Source: Coleofasciculus sp. S288
GTDB taxonomy: Bacteria > Cyanobacteriota > Cyanobacteriia > Cyanobacteriales > Coleofasciculaceae
Direction: 5' to 3'
DNA: 5,405 bases
Assembly: GCA_020216575.1 (NCBI GenBank)
Contig: JAIUYC010000369.1
Coordinates: 1-5,405, forward strand
Numbering within the stretch: the first letter of the stretch is position 1; each line of letters opens with the position of its first letter. The notes beneath the pieces were generated by a model. The model made no database searches, had not been told where the DNA came from, and saw only the letters and a list, made by a program, of their open reading frames with translations. This document shows, piece by piece, positions 1 to 5,405 of the stretch. The translations under genes were made by a program, and so were the position numbers.

Positions 1-21
1 TTTTTATTAAGGCGATTGAGA

Positions 22-1059
22 ATGGCTTGCGTGTTAGCAATTGAAACGAGTTGCGATGAAACAGCGGTGGCGATTGTGAAGGATCGCACCTGTTGTAGTA
101 GTGTTGTGGCGTCGCAAATTTCCGTTCATCAGCAGTATGGCGGTGTTGTACCGGAGGTGGCTTCGCGCAGTCATGTGGAGATGATTAATGATGCGATCGC
201 TCAAGCCTTAATTGAAACACAACTGGACTGGGGAGCAATTGACGGCATTGCGGCAACCTGTGCTCCTGGCTTGGTGGGGGCGCTGCTGGTGGGGTTAACG
301 GCGGCAAAAACGCTGGCAATTGTCCATCAAAAGCCGTTTATCGGTGTTCATCACCTTGAAGGACACATTTACGCCACTTATCTCAGCGAACCGGAATTAG
401 AACCCCCGTTTCTGTGTTTGCTAGTTTCTGGTGGTCACACAAGCTTAATTTATGTTAAGGACTGCGGGGTGTACGAAACACTGGGAGAAACTCGCGATGA
501 TGCGGCGGGTGAAGCGTTTGATAAGGTGGCGCGGTTATTGCATCTGGGTTATCCAGGGGGGCCAGTGATTGACAAACTAGCGCGAGAGGGTGATCCCCAA
601 GCCTTTGTGCTACCTGAGGGCAAGATTTCCCGTCCTCAGGGGGGCTATCATCCCTATGACTCTAGTTTTAGCGGCTTGAAAACAGCCGTGTTGCGGTTGG
701 TGCAAAAACTGGAGCAAGATGAGTCTGAGTTACCGGTGAAGGATATCGCGGCTAGCTTTCAGGATACCGTAGCGCGAGCACTCACCAAACGAGCGATCAC
801 TTGTGCTATTGACTATGGTTTGAACGCGATTGCCGTTGGTGGTGGTGTTGCGGCTAACAGTGGACTGAGAAAGCATATGCAAGCCGCCGCCGCCGAACAC
901 AACTTGCGAGTCCTCTTCCCTCCCCTTAAATATTGCACCGATAACGCTGCTATGATTGGCTGTGCTGCGGCTGACCATCTCAATCGGGGACATATCTCTC
1001 CACTCACTCTAGCTGTTCAGTCACGCCTGCCGCTTACTAGCGTTATGGAACTTTACTAA
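22..1059 (+). CDS. tsaD: tRNA N6-adenosine threonylcarbamoyltransferase TsaD
   Basis: Transfers the threonylcarbamoyl group from threonylcarbamoyl-AMP to A37 of ANN-decoding tRNAs, making t6A, in the cytoplasm with TsaB and TsaE (family knowledge). The 345-residue product has the ASKHA-fold signatures of the Kae1/TsaD/YgjD family: ETSCDET at 8-14, the metal-binding HLEGH at 111-115 (His111, His115), VSGGHT at 135-140, [11 protein letters not shown] at 163-173, GGGVAAN at 273-279, and CTDNAAMIG at 305-313, whose Asp307 is the expected third metal ligand. Length is normal for the family and the frame is intact. The ATG at 22 is preferred over an in-frame TTG six bases upstream because the protein then begins [14 protein letters not shown], as relatives do; AAGG at 9-12 is a plausible ribosome site. 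The gene contains one HIP1 octamer. In Synechocystis, from memory, this gene lies beside psaF/psaJ; what lies upstream here is outside the window. Confidence 0.97.
   Translation: MACVLAIETSCDETAVAIVKDRTCCSSVVASQISVHQQYGGVVPEVASRSHVEMINDAIAQALIETQLDWGAIDGIAATCAPGLVGALLVGLTAAKTLAIVHQKPFIGVHHLEGHIYATYLSEPELEPPFLCLLVSGGHTSLIYVKDCGVYETLGETRDDAAGEAFDKVARLLHLGYPGGPVIDKLAREGDPQAFVLPEGKISRPQGGYHPYDSSFSGLKTAVLRLVQKLEQDESELPVKDIAASFQDTVARALTKRAITCAIDYGLNAIAVGGGVAANSGLRKHMQAAAAEHNLRVLFPPLKYCTDNAAMIGCAAADHLNRGHISPLTLAVQSRLPLTSVMELY
193..200. repeat. HIP1 octamer GCGATCGC
   Basis: Perfect 8-bp palindrome inside tsaD. HIP1 is strongly over-represented in most cyanobacterial genomes. Two more copies lie at 4867-4874 and 4888-4895. 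Together they are the best compositional sign that the window is cyanobacterial. Confidence 0.85.
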
Positions 1060-1114
1060 GACTGGAGTAAATCGTTGCAGAGACTGTTTCTGAGGCAAAA
1101 TCTTGAAGCTACAA

Positions 1115-1134
1115 TATAATGACGAGGTACTCGT
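1115..1134 (+). promoter_or_regulatory. Candidate promoter -10 box followed by a small dyad
   Basis: TATAAT at 1115-1120 matches the sigma-70 -10 consensus perfectly. It is followed by ACGAG-GTA-CTCGT (arms 1122-1126 and 1130-1134), a 5-bp inverted repeat placed about where transcription would start, so it could be an operator or simply the start of the transcript. No good -35 hexamer is seen at 16-18 bp; TTGAAG at 1103-1108 is too close. If active, it would drive the 124-residue gene starting at 1294 with a leader of about 165 nt. Confidence 0.35.
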
Positions 1135-1197
1135 GCACAACGTTTGCTCTTTCTAGCTTTTGGTTGCTTCAACCACACCCTAGCAGAGAAAAAGATA

Positions 1198-1229
1198 CTC
1201 CACTTAATCTCTATGAGATGTGAGTGGGG
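1198..1229 (+). other. Two-part hairpin between tsaD and the next gene
   Basis: The outer stem CTCCACT (1198-1204) pairs with AGTGGGG (1223-1229) with one G-U pair. An inner stem ATCTC (1207-1211) pairs with GAGAT (1215-1219) around a TAT loop, and a small 2x3 internal loop separates the stems. No T-run follows, so it does not look like a standard intrinsic terminator on the + strand. It could be a structured leader for the downstream gene or a 3'-end structure of tsaD mRNA. The pairing is read directly from the sequence; the role is inference. Confidence 0.4.
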
Positions 1230-1293
1230 AAGGATTCATAGAATAGTTATAGATAGCTGCATTCTGTGCTGGACTCACTGCCACAACTACTCA

Positions 1294-1668
1294 ATGACTC
1301 TAGTTACTGCCCAAGAAATTGCTCAATTTCGCTCTGAATTAGCAACTTATCCCGAAGCACTGAAGGCACTTGATGTAATCGAGGATTGTGAGGGAGATTT
1401 GGAAGATGCCGCGATTGCGCTAGCAATTGCTGCCGGACAGCAACCCCAGAGAGATAATGCGGAATGGTTGGATGCTTTGGCGCGGAAATGCCGCGCTGTT
1501 ATTTGTCAAAAAGAATTTCGGGAAGACTTGCTTAAGGGCAACTATTCGCTGATGTTCAGATACCTAGCAGAAACCCCTCTGCTTCCAGCTATTCTTGCAA
1601 CGCCAGTACTAATGTACGTCGTGAGGCAAGGCGTGAATATATTTTGCGAACCGCTTGACCATTTTTGA
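1294..1668 (+). CDS. Small protein of unknown function with a hydrophobic C-terminal segment
   Basis: I do not recognise this 124-residue protein. The N-terminal two thirds looks soluble and helical, with an acidic, alanine-rich stretch at about 29-48 (DCEGDLEDAAIALAI at 31-45) that loosely recalls UBA-type small helical folds; this resemblance is weak. Residues about 93-117 (from TPLLPAILA to VNIFC) form a hydrophobic segment that could be a single membrane helix or a buried helix. Cysteines are at 32, 66, 71 and 118, without a clear metal motif. The ATG at 1294 is chosen because the frame can be extended only to a TTG at 1144, and the added 50 residues (Cys/His-rich, low similarity to normal coding composition) look like translated leader. 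No Shine-Dalgarno is evident. The gene follows tsaD after 234 bp and converges with the radical SAM gene, with 41 bp between stop codons. Confidence 0.7.
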   Translation: MTLVTAQEIAQFRSELATYPEALKALDVIEDCEGDLEDAAIALAIAAGQQPQRDNAEWLDALARKCRAVICQKEFREDLLKGNYSLMFRYLAETPLLPAILATPVLMYVVRQGVNIFCEPLDHF

Positions 1669-1696
1669 AGGATTGTGAGTCTATGGTGGCGGACTA

Positions 1697-1736
1697 CCTT
1701 TCTCCAAAATCAATACTGCTCGGTTAAGGAGAAAGG
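1697..1736. repeat. Inverted repeat spanning the end of the radical SAM gene
   Basis: CCTTTCTCC at 1697-1705 and GGAGAAAGG at 1728-1736 are perfect 9-bp complementary arms with a 22-nt loop. On the minus strand the hairpin straddles the TGA stop of the radical SAM gene (1712-1710). It sits between two convergent genes, where a bidirectional terminator would be expected, but neither side has a T-tract, so termination is unproven. The arms are simple purine or pyrimidine runs and chance is possible. Confidence 0.3.
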
Positions 1737-2768
1737 GGAGAATTTGTTCGCCTTGATTTTTTCTGGCTTTCTCCAACGCTCTCGCCCACAAATATTGAGC
1801 GTAGCCGGACGGTTCTCTTGTAAGTATGCTTTAACTACTTGTGGTGGTGTATCAAGGATATGGAACAACTTGCGCTTTGATAAGTAGCAAGGTGTAACCC
1901 ATCCGTCACAAGTAATGTTTGGCTCAACACAAGACCAACAAGTACCCGTCAAAGCGCAACTAGGGCTGACAGCGACATTGGCTGTCAAGCTAGCCTTATA
2001 GAGTGTAGTGGTAAGTTCTCGCCATAACTCATGATCTAGCACATCCTGGCTCATCAACTGTTCAGCCCGTCCCTGGGGAGCAAGGGCAGAAAAGTTGATC
2101 TCTTGTACGCCCAAACTCTCTGCAAATCGCACAAACTGCAAACAAAAAGGGGCATTGCGACGACTTAGAACCACTTCTAAGTTGACCCGAATGTTAGCCG
2201 CTAGCAATTGATTTATACCAGCTATAGTTCTTTGGAACGATCCTTGCCCGCGAATTTCATCATGACTTTGCTCTGTTGCGCCGTCCAGGGACACACCGAC
2301 TACAGCCAGTTCTAATTCTGCCAGCCGACGCGCTACCCCGGTTGTGATGAGAACGCCGTTTGACCGCAACCCAATTCCGATATTGCGGGTTCGGCAGTGT
2401 GCCATTAATTGGTATAAATCTTTTCGTACCAGCGGTTCTCCACCAGCGAACACAATAAAAGAAATGCCGATTGAGGCTAGACGGTCAATAACAGTGAGAG
2501 CCTCCGCTGTATTCAGGCTGTGACGCTTGTAATTAACAACGTCATAACAAGTTGTGCAATGGAGATTACACGCATGAGTTACACCCCAAGTAACTGAATA
2601 GGGAACGAGTCGTTCTTCTGGTAACTGATAGGGGGGTTCTATTGGGTTTTCAGAAGGAAATTCTTCAATATCGTAGTCTGGGGCTTCGAGTGGTTTATCA
2701 TCGGAGTCAAGGTCGGGAATTTCTGACGGTTCAGGCCAGCGTGTCGGCCAAGGTTTTGGTGCGCCCAT
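1710..2768 (-). CDS. Radical SAM protein with SPASM/twitch-like cysteine-rich C-terminus
   Basis: Radical SAM enzymes bind a [4Fe-4S] cluster and cleave S-adenosylmethionine to a 5'-deoxyadenosyl radical. The 352-residue product has the cluster motif CNLHCTTC (Cys67, Cys71, Cys74), the SAM-binding GGEP (109-112), and later strands RSNG (135-138) and VSLDG (159-163) typical of the MoaA/PqqE/NirJ-like branch. The C-terminus has cysteines 271, 277, 280, 287, 294 and 327; the CDGWVTPC segment (287-294) resembles the SPASM CxDGxVxPC core, so at least one auxiliary cluster is likely, but the usual downstream CX2CX5CX3C block is absent. Residues 1-50 are an apparently disordered tail with 13 prolines and 13 acidic residues. 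The gene starts 3 nt after the TPR stop, behind a strong AAGGAA site. SPASM/twitch relatives often modify peptides or proteins (RiPP or quinone-cofactor maturases) or make heme derivatives; the substrate here is unknown and no specific name is justified. Confidence 0.9.
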   Translation of the reverse strand: MGAPKPWPTRWPEPSEIPDLDSDDKPLEAPDYDIEEFPSENPIEPPYQLPEERLVPYSVTWGVTHACNLHCTTCYDVVNYKRHSLNTAEALTVIDRLASIGISFIVFAGGEPLVRKDLYQLMAHCRTRNIGIGLRSNGVLITTGVARRLAELELAVVGVSLDGATEQSHDEIRGQGSFQRTIAGINQLLAANIRVNLEVVLSRRNAPFCLQFVRFAESLGVQEINFSALAPQGRAEQLMSQDVLDHELWRELTTTLYKASLTANVAVSPSCALTGTCWSCVEPNITCDGWVTPCYLSKRKLFHILDTPPQVVKAYLQENRPATLNICGRERWRKPEKIKANKFSPFSLTEQY

Positions 2769-2771
2769 TGG

Positions 2772-4136
2772 TTAAGTTCCTTGTGCTGTATCTGACATTT
2801 GCGATAAAAGTTGTTGAGTATTCCTCTTGCGAGGGTCTTCTATCCGTTCTCTAAGCTTGGCAGCACCAGTTAAAAATGTTTGTGCTTTCTCTAAGTCATT
2901 TTTTTGGAATAAAATCTCGCCCATCAGATGTAAAGTGTTACCCTGTCCCCAAGCATAAGCCATGTCTGGGTCGCTGACTAATTCTAGGGCGGCAGCTACC
3001 TTTTGTTCAGCAGTAACTAAGTCTTGCCGTGATAAAGCAATCCAACCAGCAGTCACGAGACAATCAATTTCATAGAGTTTAAATCCATGTGCTGTCGCAG
3101 CTTTGTAAGCTTCATCAAGTGCATTTTCCGCTTCTGCTAGCTGATTTTGAGCGTGTCTAAGTCTAGCCAAGCTAAGATGCGCCCAACAATAGATTTCTTT
3201 TTGACCTGTCTGCGCCGCCCATTCTAGAGGATGCTGGAGATTATGCAGTGCTAACTCATATTCACCCATGAGTCTATAGACATCACTGAGTCCCACTTCT
3301 GCATAAACAACCATGCTGGGCAAATTATTAGTTCGGTGTGCAGCACACCGTTTTGAATAATCGAGAACTTTGAGCGCGGCATCAAGTTTGCCTAGACGAG
3401 TTAATAAAAGGGCGTAAAAGATAGCTGCTTGGCCAATTAGTGTACGGTGGGGAAACTCTACTTCGTTCATATTTTCGGGTATGAGTAGCCCCAATCTTTC
3501 CAGACGATCTTCCGCTGCTATTTGGAGATACCATTTGAGTTGTTCTGGATGAGTTTTCCTGAGACTAAACGCTTCTGCCTGCTTGAAATCTACAAGTGCT
3601 TGATGTACTTTGCCTTGTAAGGAGAGTGCTAGTGCACGTCGAGCATAGGGATTAGAGCCAGAATAAAGTCTTCCTCGACAAAAGTAACGCTCACCCACCA
3701 TTGTCCTTCCTAGTAAAGCCTCTGATTGAGTCTCTCCTCTGCTGATAATTAGGTCTGATTCATAAGCCTGTATTATGCCATCAGCTAGTTGTTCGGCTTC
3801 CCGTAATTTGCCTTCCAGAACCAGCACGTCACATAAATTCTGTCGAGCGATATATTGGTAGAGGCTTTTAGTTTCTCCGTTACGGTAATAATAGCTTTCG
3901 GCAGTGAATGCTAATTCCCGCAATATTGTTTCAGCTTGCTTTAATTCACCCAGGTCGGTTAAAAATAGAGCGTGGTCATGTTTGATAGGTAAAAAGCCGC
4001 TCTCAGGGCTGTTTGCTGCTTGAGAATTGACTTGGCATTCTCGCTCCAGTTGCTCAAAAGTAGAAGTGAGACGCCGCCCCAATCGGAAATTTCCTCTTTT
4101 TAAACCAAATTCTACATAACCCCCTTTGTAATCCAT
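2772..4136 (-). CDS. TPR-repeat protein, STAND-like sensor array without NTPase
   Basis: A 454-residue all-helical protein made almost entirely of tetratricopeptide repeats, which usually bind proteins or peptides. About eight units can be traced, near residues 54-85, 96-127, 163-195, 235-265, 277-309, 317-350, 354-389 and 395-430, each with the typical G-x-L/Y-x-x-A pattern (LGELKQAE, EGKLREAE, QGKVHQAL, LGKLDAAL, MGEYELAL). From memory, the GRLYSGSNPYARRALAL segment (155-171) and the C-terminal LHLMGEILFQKNDLEKAQTF resemble the C-terminal TPR regions of bacterial and cyanobacterial STAND proteins. Here there is no P-loop NTPase, signal peptide or membrane helix. The ATG at 4136 is chosen over the adjacent TTG at 4139 because GAGAGGG lies 4 nt upstream; an in-frame TGA 12 nt before the TTG rules out extension, so any missing N-terminal domain is not simply an annotation error. 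The gene is coupled to the radical SAM gene and is the likeliest partner or regulator of it. Confidence 0.88.
   Translation of the reverse strand: MDYKGGYVEFGLKRGNFRLGRRLTSTFEQLERECQVNSQAANSPESGFLPIKHDHALFLTDLGELKQAETILRELAFTAESYYYRNGETKSLYQYIARQNLCDVLVLEGKLREAEQLADGIIQAYESDLIISRGETQSEALLGRTMVGERYFCRGRLYSGSNPYARRALALSLQGKVHQALVDFKQAEAFSLRKTHPEQLKWYLQIAAEDRLERLGLLIPENMNEVEFPHRTLIGQAAIFYALLLTRLGKLDAALKVLDYSKRCAAHRTNNLPSMVVYAEVGLSDVYRLMGEYELALHNLQHPLEWAAQTGQKEIYCWAHLSLARLRHAQNQLAEAENALDEAYKAATAHGFKLYEIDCLVTAGWIALSRQDLVTAEQKVAAALELVSDPDMAYAWGQGNTLHLMGEILFQKNDLEKAQTFLTGAAKLRERIEDPRKRNTQQLLSQMSDTAQGT
2777..2782 (-). promoter_or_regulatory. Ribosome binding site of the radical SAM gene
   Basis: AAGGAA on the minus strand, 8 nt before the ATG at 2768 and inside the last codons of the TPR gene. 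It fixes the start codon and, with the 3-nt spacer between stop and start, indicates translation from one shared mRNA. Confidence 0.75.
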
Positions 4137-4140
4137 CAAT

Positions 4141-4147
4141 CCCTCTC
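4141..4147 (-). promoter_or_regulatory. Ribosome binding site of the TPR gene
   Basis: GAGAGGG on the minus strand, ending 4 nt before the ATG at 4136. It supports the ATG over the TTG immediately before it, which would be too close to the site. The 56-bp dtd-TPR gap shows no clear promoter or terminator, so read-through from dtd is possible. Confidence 0.55.
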
Positions 4148-4192
4148 GCCGTCAGCCTAAATTAGCTTTCTTGAATGCCTAAGAGCTTATCC

Positions 4193-4648
4193 TTATTCTT
4201 TCTCTCGCTCCAGCAGCAGCGTCACAGGGCCATCATTTTCAATCGAAACTTGCATCATCGCGCCAAATTTGCCAGTCTCTACCCGCAAACCACTTTGCCG
4301 TAACTTCTCAACAAATCGTTCGTATAGCTGTTGTGCCAGTTCTGGTACTGCTGAACGAGTGAACGAGGGACGGCGTCCTTTGTGGCAATCTCCGTAGAGG
4401 GTAAACTGACTAACAACGAGCAGTTCACCCCCCATTTCCTGGACTGATTTCTCCCAACGAGCGGCACTGGCGTTATCACCTGGAAATAGTCGCAGTTCCA
4501 GACATTTACGTGCCATCCAGTCGAGCTCTGCTTCCGTATCCGTATTGGCAATACCCACCAACAGGTTCAGTCCTCGCCCAATTTTGCCGACGACTTCACC
4601 GTTAACCGTAACTTGTGAGGATTTGACTCGCTGGATGACAACGCGCAT
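4193..4648 (-). CDS. dtd: D-aminoacyl-tRNA deacylase Dtd
   Basis: Hydrolyses D-aminoacyl-tRNAs (for example D-Tyr-tRNA) and also mischarged glycyl-tRNA(Ala), acting as a homodimeric cytoplasmic proofreading enzyme (family knowledge). The 151-residue product begins [15 protein letters not shown], as the family does, and carries the active-site signature [17 protein letters not shown] at 80-96 and the C-terminal NDGPVT at 138-143, containing the Gly-cisPro pair (Gly140-Pro141) that gives L-chiral rejection. Length is normal (about 145-150). An in-frame TTG at 4681 would add 11 residues, but the family N-terminus fixes the ATG at 4648; no clear Shine-Dalgarno precedes it. It is the first gene of a same-strand run dtd-TPR-radical SAM, although the 56-bp gap and housekeeping role make a functional link with the other two uncertain. 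Confidence 0.96.
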   Translation of the reverse strand: MRVVIQRVKSSQVTVNGEVVGKIGRGLNLLVGIANTDTEAELDWMARKCLELRLFPGDNASAARWEKSVQEMGGELLVVSQFTLYGDCHKGRRPSFTRSAVPELAQQLYERFVEKLRQSGLRVETGKFGAMMQVSIENDGPVTLLLEREKE

Positions 4649-4721
4649 AACTAGAGTTGGAGACTTAGGTGGGTTGCTCAAAAGTTATTCTTCTTTATTT
4701 TTAGCCTTTTGACGAGAGATG

Positions 4722-4730
4722 TTATAGCAA
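4722..4730 (-). promoter_or_regulatory. Candidate extended -10 promoter of dtd
   Basis: On the minus strand TGCTATAAC reads as an extended -10 (TGn-TATAAC), about 75 bp before the dtd ATG. TTGAAC upstream is a possible -35 but the spacing is only 13 bp, so the extended -10 would have to carry recognition. The same bases form an imperfect inverted match with 4845-4853, so this may instead be part of a repeat. Confidence 0.3.
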
Positions 4731-4831
4731 AAGGCAGTGGTTCAACAGGCTCACCAATCGGGCTCCAGGGCAGAAGGCTCTTATGGATGCATATTGACGG
4801 GTCAAGGTTTCAGGATTTGGCTGTGTCCTAA

Positions 4832-4853
4832 TCGCCTTGGCGACTGCTATAGC
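4832..4853. repeat. Palindromic interspersed-repeat candidate
   Basis: Two adjacent palindromes: TCGCC-TT-GGCGA (4832-4843) and GCTATAGC (4846-4853). The second matches GTTATAGCA at 4722-4730 as an 8-of-9 inverted copy, which could mark the ends of a roughly 132-bp non-autonomous element at 4722-4853, but homology between the ends stops there. Sequences of this style recur in cyanobacterial spacers as I recall; copy number cannot be judged from one window. Confidence 0.35.
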
Positions 4854-4858
4854 TTACG

Positions 4859-4895
4859 AAAAAAGCGCGATCGCTTCTTATCTATCAGCGATCGC
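4859..4895 (-). terminator. Rho-independent terminator of ftsH built from two HIP1 octamers
   Basis: The arms GCGATCGCT (4867-4875) and AGCGATCGC (4887-4895) pair perfectly over 9 bp around an 11-nt loop. On the minus strand the stem is followed, after GC, by six T residues (4864-4859), giving a good intrinsic terminator about 130 bp past the ftsH stop. In the + direction only ATTTT follows (4896-4900). Each arm is a complete HIP1 octamer. Confidence 0.7.
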
Positions 4896-4913
4896 ATTTT
4901 AAAATGACTGTGT

Positions 4914-5005
4914 CAGAACCTACGCAAAGAAAGTCTCTAAACCACCAACCGTAGGGACTTTGGTATCATGTCCCTACAATATCTAGGGTCTGTGCGTAAG
5001 TCCTG
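4914..5005. mobile_element. MITE-like element with imperfect terminal inverted repeats
   Basis: The left end CAGAACCTACGCAAAGA (4914-4930) and the reverse complement of the right end, CAGGACTTACGCACAGA (from 5005), match at 14 of 17 positions. The interior holds a perfect 8-bp stem GTAGGGAC (4951-4958) and GTCCCTAC (4970-4977) with an 11-nt loop. The motif TGCGTAAGTCC at the right end is, from memory, common at the tips of short repeats in filamentous cyanobacteria. At about 92 bp it encodes nothing, so it would need a transposase in trans. TGTGT occurs at 4909-4913 and 5008-5012 and could be a target duplication, though the right copy is 2 bp off the end. It lies between the ftsH stop and its terminator, so it is probably transcribed in the ftsH 3' UTR. 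Confidence 0.6.
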
Positions 5006-5027
5006 TTTGTGTTAAAGTTCGGTTACT

Positions 5028-5405
5028 TTAAACAGCAACAGGCACCTTTTCCTCAGGACGGCGAACTTGACTTAGAAGATTGTGCAGTTCCCCACCCTCA
5101 ATCACCTCTTTCTCTAAGATTTGCTGGGCAATGCTTTCGAGCAAATCTCGATTTTCGTTGAGAATATCCAAAGCTTGCTGATGGGCTGTTTCAACAATAT
5201 CCTTGACTTCCTCATCAATCGCTTTTGCCGTTTCATCGCTCACCATCCGGCGGGGATTCATCATCGCGCCATCCCCTAGGAAGTTATTCTGCTGACCCTT
5301 CTCGTAAGCTAGAGGTCCGAGAACCTTGCTCATGCCGTAGGTGGTGACCATCCGTTCTGCCAAGTCAGTTGCTCGCTGCAAGTCGTTAGCAGCACCAGTT
5401 GTGAT
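5028..5405 (-). CDS. ftsH: ATP-dependent zinc metalloprotease FtsH, C-terminal fragment (cut by window edge)
   Basis: FtsH is a hexameric membrane-anchored AAA+ protease that degrades damaged membrane proteins; in cyanobacteria the paralogues include those that turn over photosystem II D1. Only the last 125 residues are present: the helical end of the M41 peptidase domain, starting in the conserved TGAANDLQRATDLAERMV region and including TTYGMSKVLGPLAY (21-34), FLGDG (42-46) and the conserved LEKEVIEGGEL near 97-107. The AAA domain, HEAGH zinc site and membrane segments lie beyond the window. The open frame runs to the last base, so this is an edge cut and not a broken gene. The LGPLAYEKGQQNNFLGDG stretch with MNPRRMVSDETAKAID differs from my recollection of the FtsH2 (slr0228) type and looks closer to the FtsH1/FtsH3 type, but the paralogue cannot be assigned with certainty. 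A terminator follows at 4859-4895. Confidence 0.95.
   Translation of the reverse strand: MTTGAANDLQRATDLAERMVTTYGMSKVLGPLAYEKGQQNNFLGDGAMMNPRRMVSDETAKAIDEEVKDIVETAHQQALDILNENRDLLESIAQQILEKEVIEGGELHNLLSQVRRPEEKVPVAV

Larger units (their letters stand above)
4649..5027. other. Gene-free spacer between ftsH and dtd
   Basis: No convincing coding frame is seen on either strand. The spacer is packed with palindromic structure: a dtd promoter candidate, a palindromic repeat near 4832-4853, the ftsH terminator hairpin at 4867-4895, and a MITE-like element at 4914-5005. About 100 bp, roughly 4731-4831, shows nothing recognisable. Confidence 0.7.

Noticed and set aside
730..1007. Antisense open frames within tsaD
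   Set aside because: They lie opposite a well-conserved gene, overlap each other in different frames, and show no recognisable protein features.
1078..1092. Hairpin CAGAG/TTCTG as a tsaD terminator
   Set aside because: Only 5 bp with one G-U pair and no T-run after it.
1144..1293. N-terminal extension of the 124-residue protein from a TTG codon
   Set aside because: TTG is a rare start, the extra 50 residues are Cys/His-rich and unlike the rest, and the region contains a strong hairpin typical of non-coding leader. The ATG at 1294 is simpler.
1675..1887. Plus-strand open frame of 70 codons after the unknown gene
   Set aside because: It lies antisense to the C-terminal cysteine region of the radical SAM gene, whose motifs are clear. 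A precursor-peptide role was considered, but no leader/core pattern is seen.
2642..2854. Plus-strand open frame across the TPR-radical SAM junction
   Set aside because: It is antisense to both coupled genes and to the ribosome site; it is a shadow frame.
4279..4551. Minus-strand alternate frame within dtd
   Set aside because: dtd occupies another frame with intact family motifs; this one has none.
1..5405. CRISPR array, tRNA or rRNA gene, or transposase gene
   Set aside because: No regularly spaced direct repeats, no tRNA cloverleaf or rRNA signature, and no transposase motifs were seen on either strand.

Overview
The window looks like chromosomal DNA from a cyanobacterium, probably a filamentous or large-genome lineage. 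The evidence is three copies of the HIP1 octamer GCGATCGC, moderate GC content, a TsaD and an FtsH C-terminus of cyanobacterial type, weak Shine-Dalgarno sequences at several starts, and short MITE-like palindromic repeats between genes. The genus cannot be fixed from this sequence.

Layout. A complete tsaD gene (tRNA t6A synthesis) opens the window on the + strand. A 234-bp spacer follows, with a TATAAT box, a small dyad and a two-part hairpin. Next on the + strand is a 124-residue protein of unknown function. It converges on a minus-strand gene pair: a TPR-repeat protein whose stop codon lies 3 nt before the start of a radical SAM enzyme with a cysteine-rich, SPASM/twitch-like C-terminus. 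Upstream of the TPR gene, on the same strand and 56 nt away, is dtd (D-aminoacyl-tRNA deacylase). The window ends with the 3' part of an ftsH gene, also on the minus strand, cut by the window edge.

The 379-bp spacer between dtd and ftsH holds no gene. It carries a MITE-like element of about 92 bp, a rho-independent terminator for ftsH whose stem is made of two inverted HIP1 octamers, a second palindromic repeat region, and a candidate extended -10 promoter for dtd.

How the genes relate. tsaD and dtd both serve translation (tRNA modification and removal of D-amino acids from tRNA), and ftsH serves membrane protein quality control; these are housekeeping genes. The unusual part is the TPR-radical SAM pair. 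The radical SAM protein has the CX3CX2C cluster motif, a GGEP motif, six C-terminal cysteines that do not fit the full seven-cysteine SPASM pattern, and an acidic, proline-rich N-terminal tail of about 50 residues. The TPR protein resembles the C-terminal repeat arrays of STAND-type proteins but has no NTPase domain. Tight coupling suggests the two act together, perhaps with the TPR protein binding or presenting a peptide or protein substrate. No precursor peptide gene was found in the window, so the substrate is unknown.
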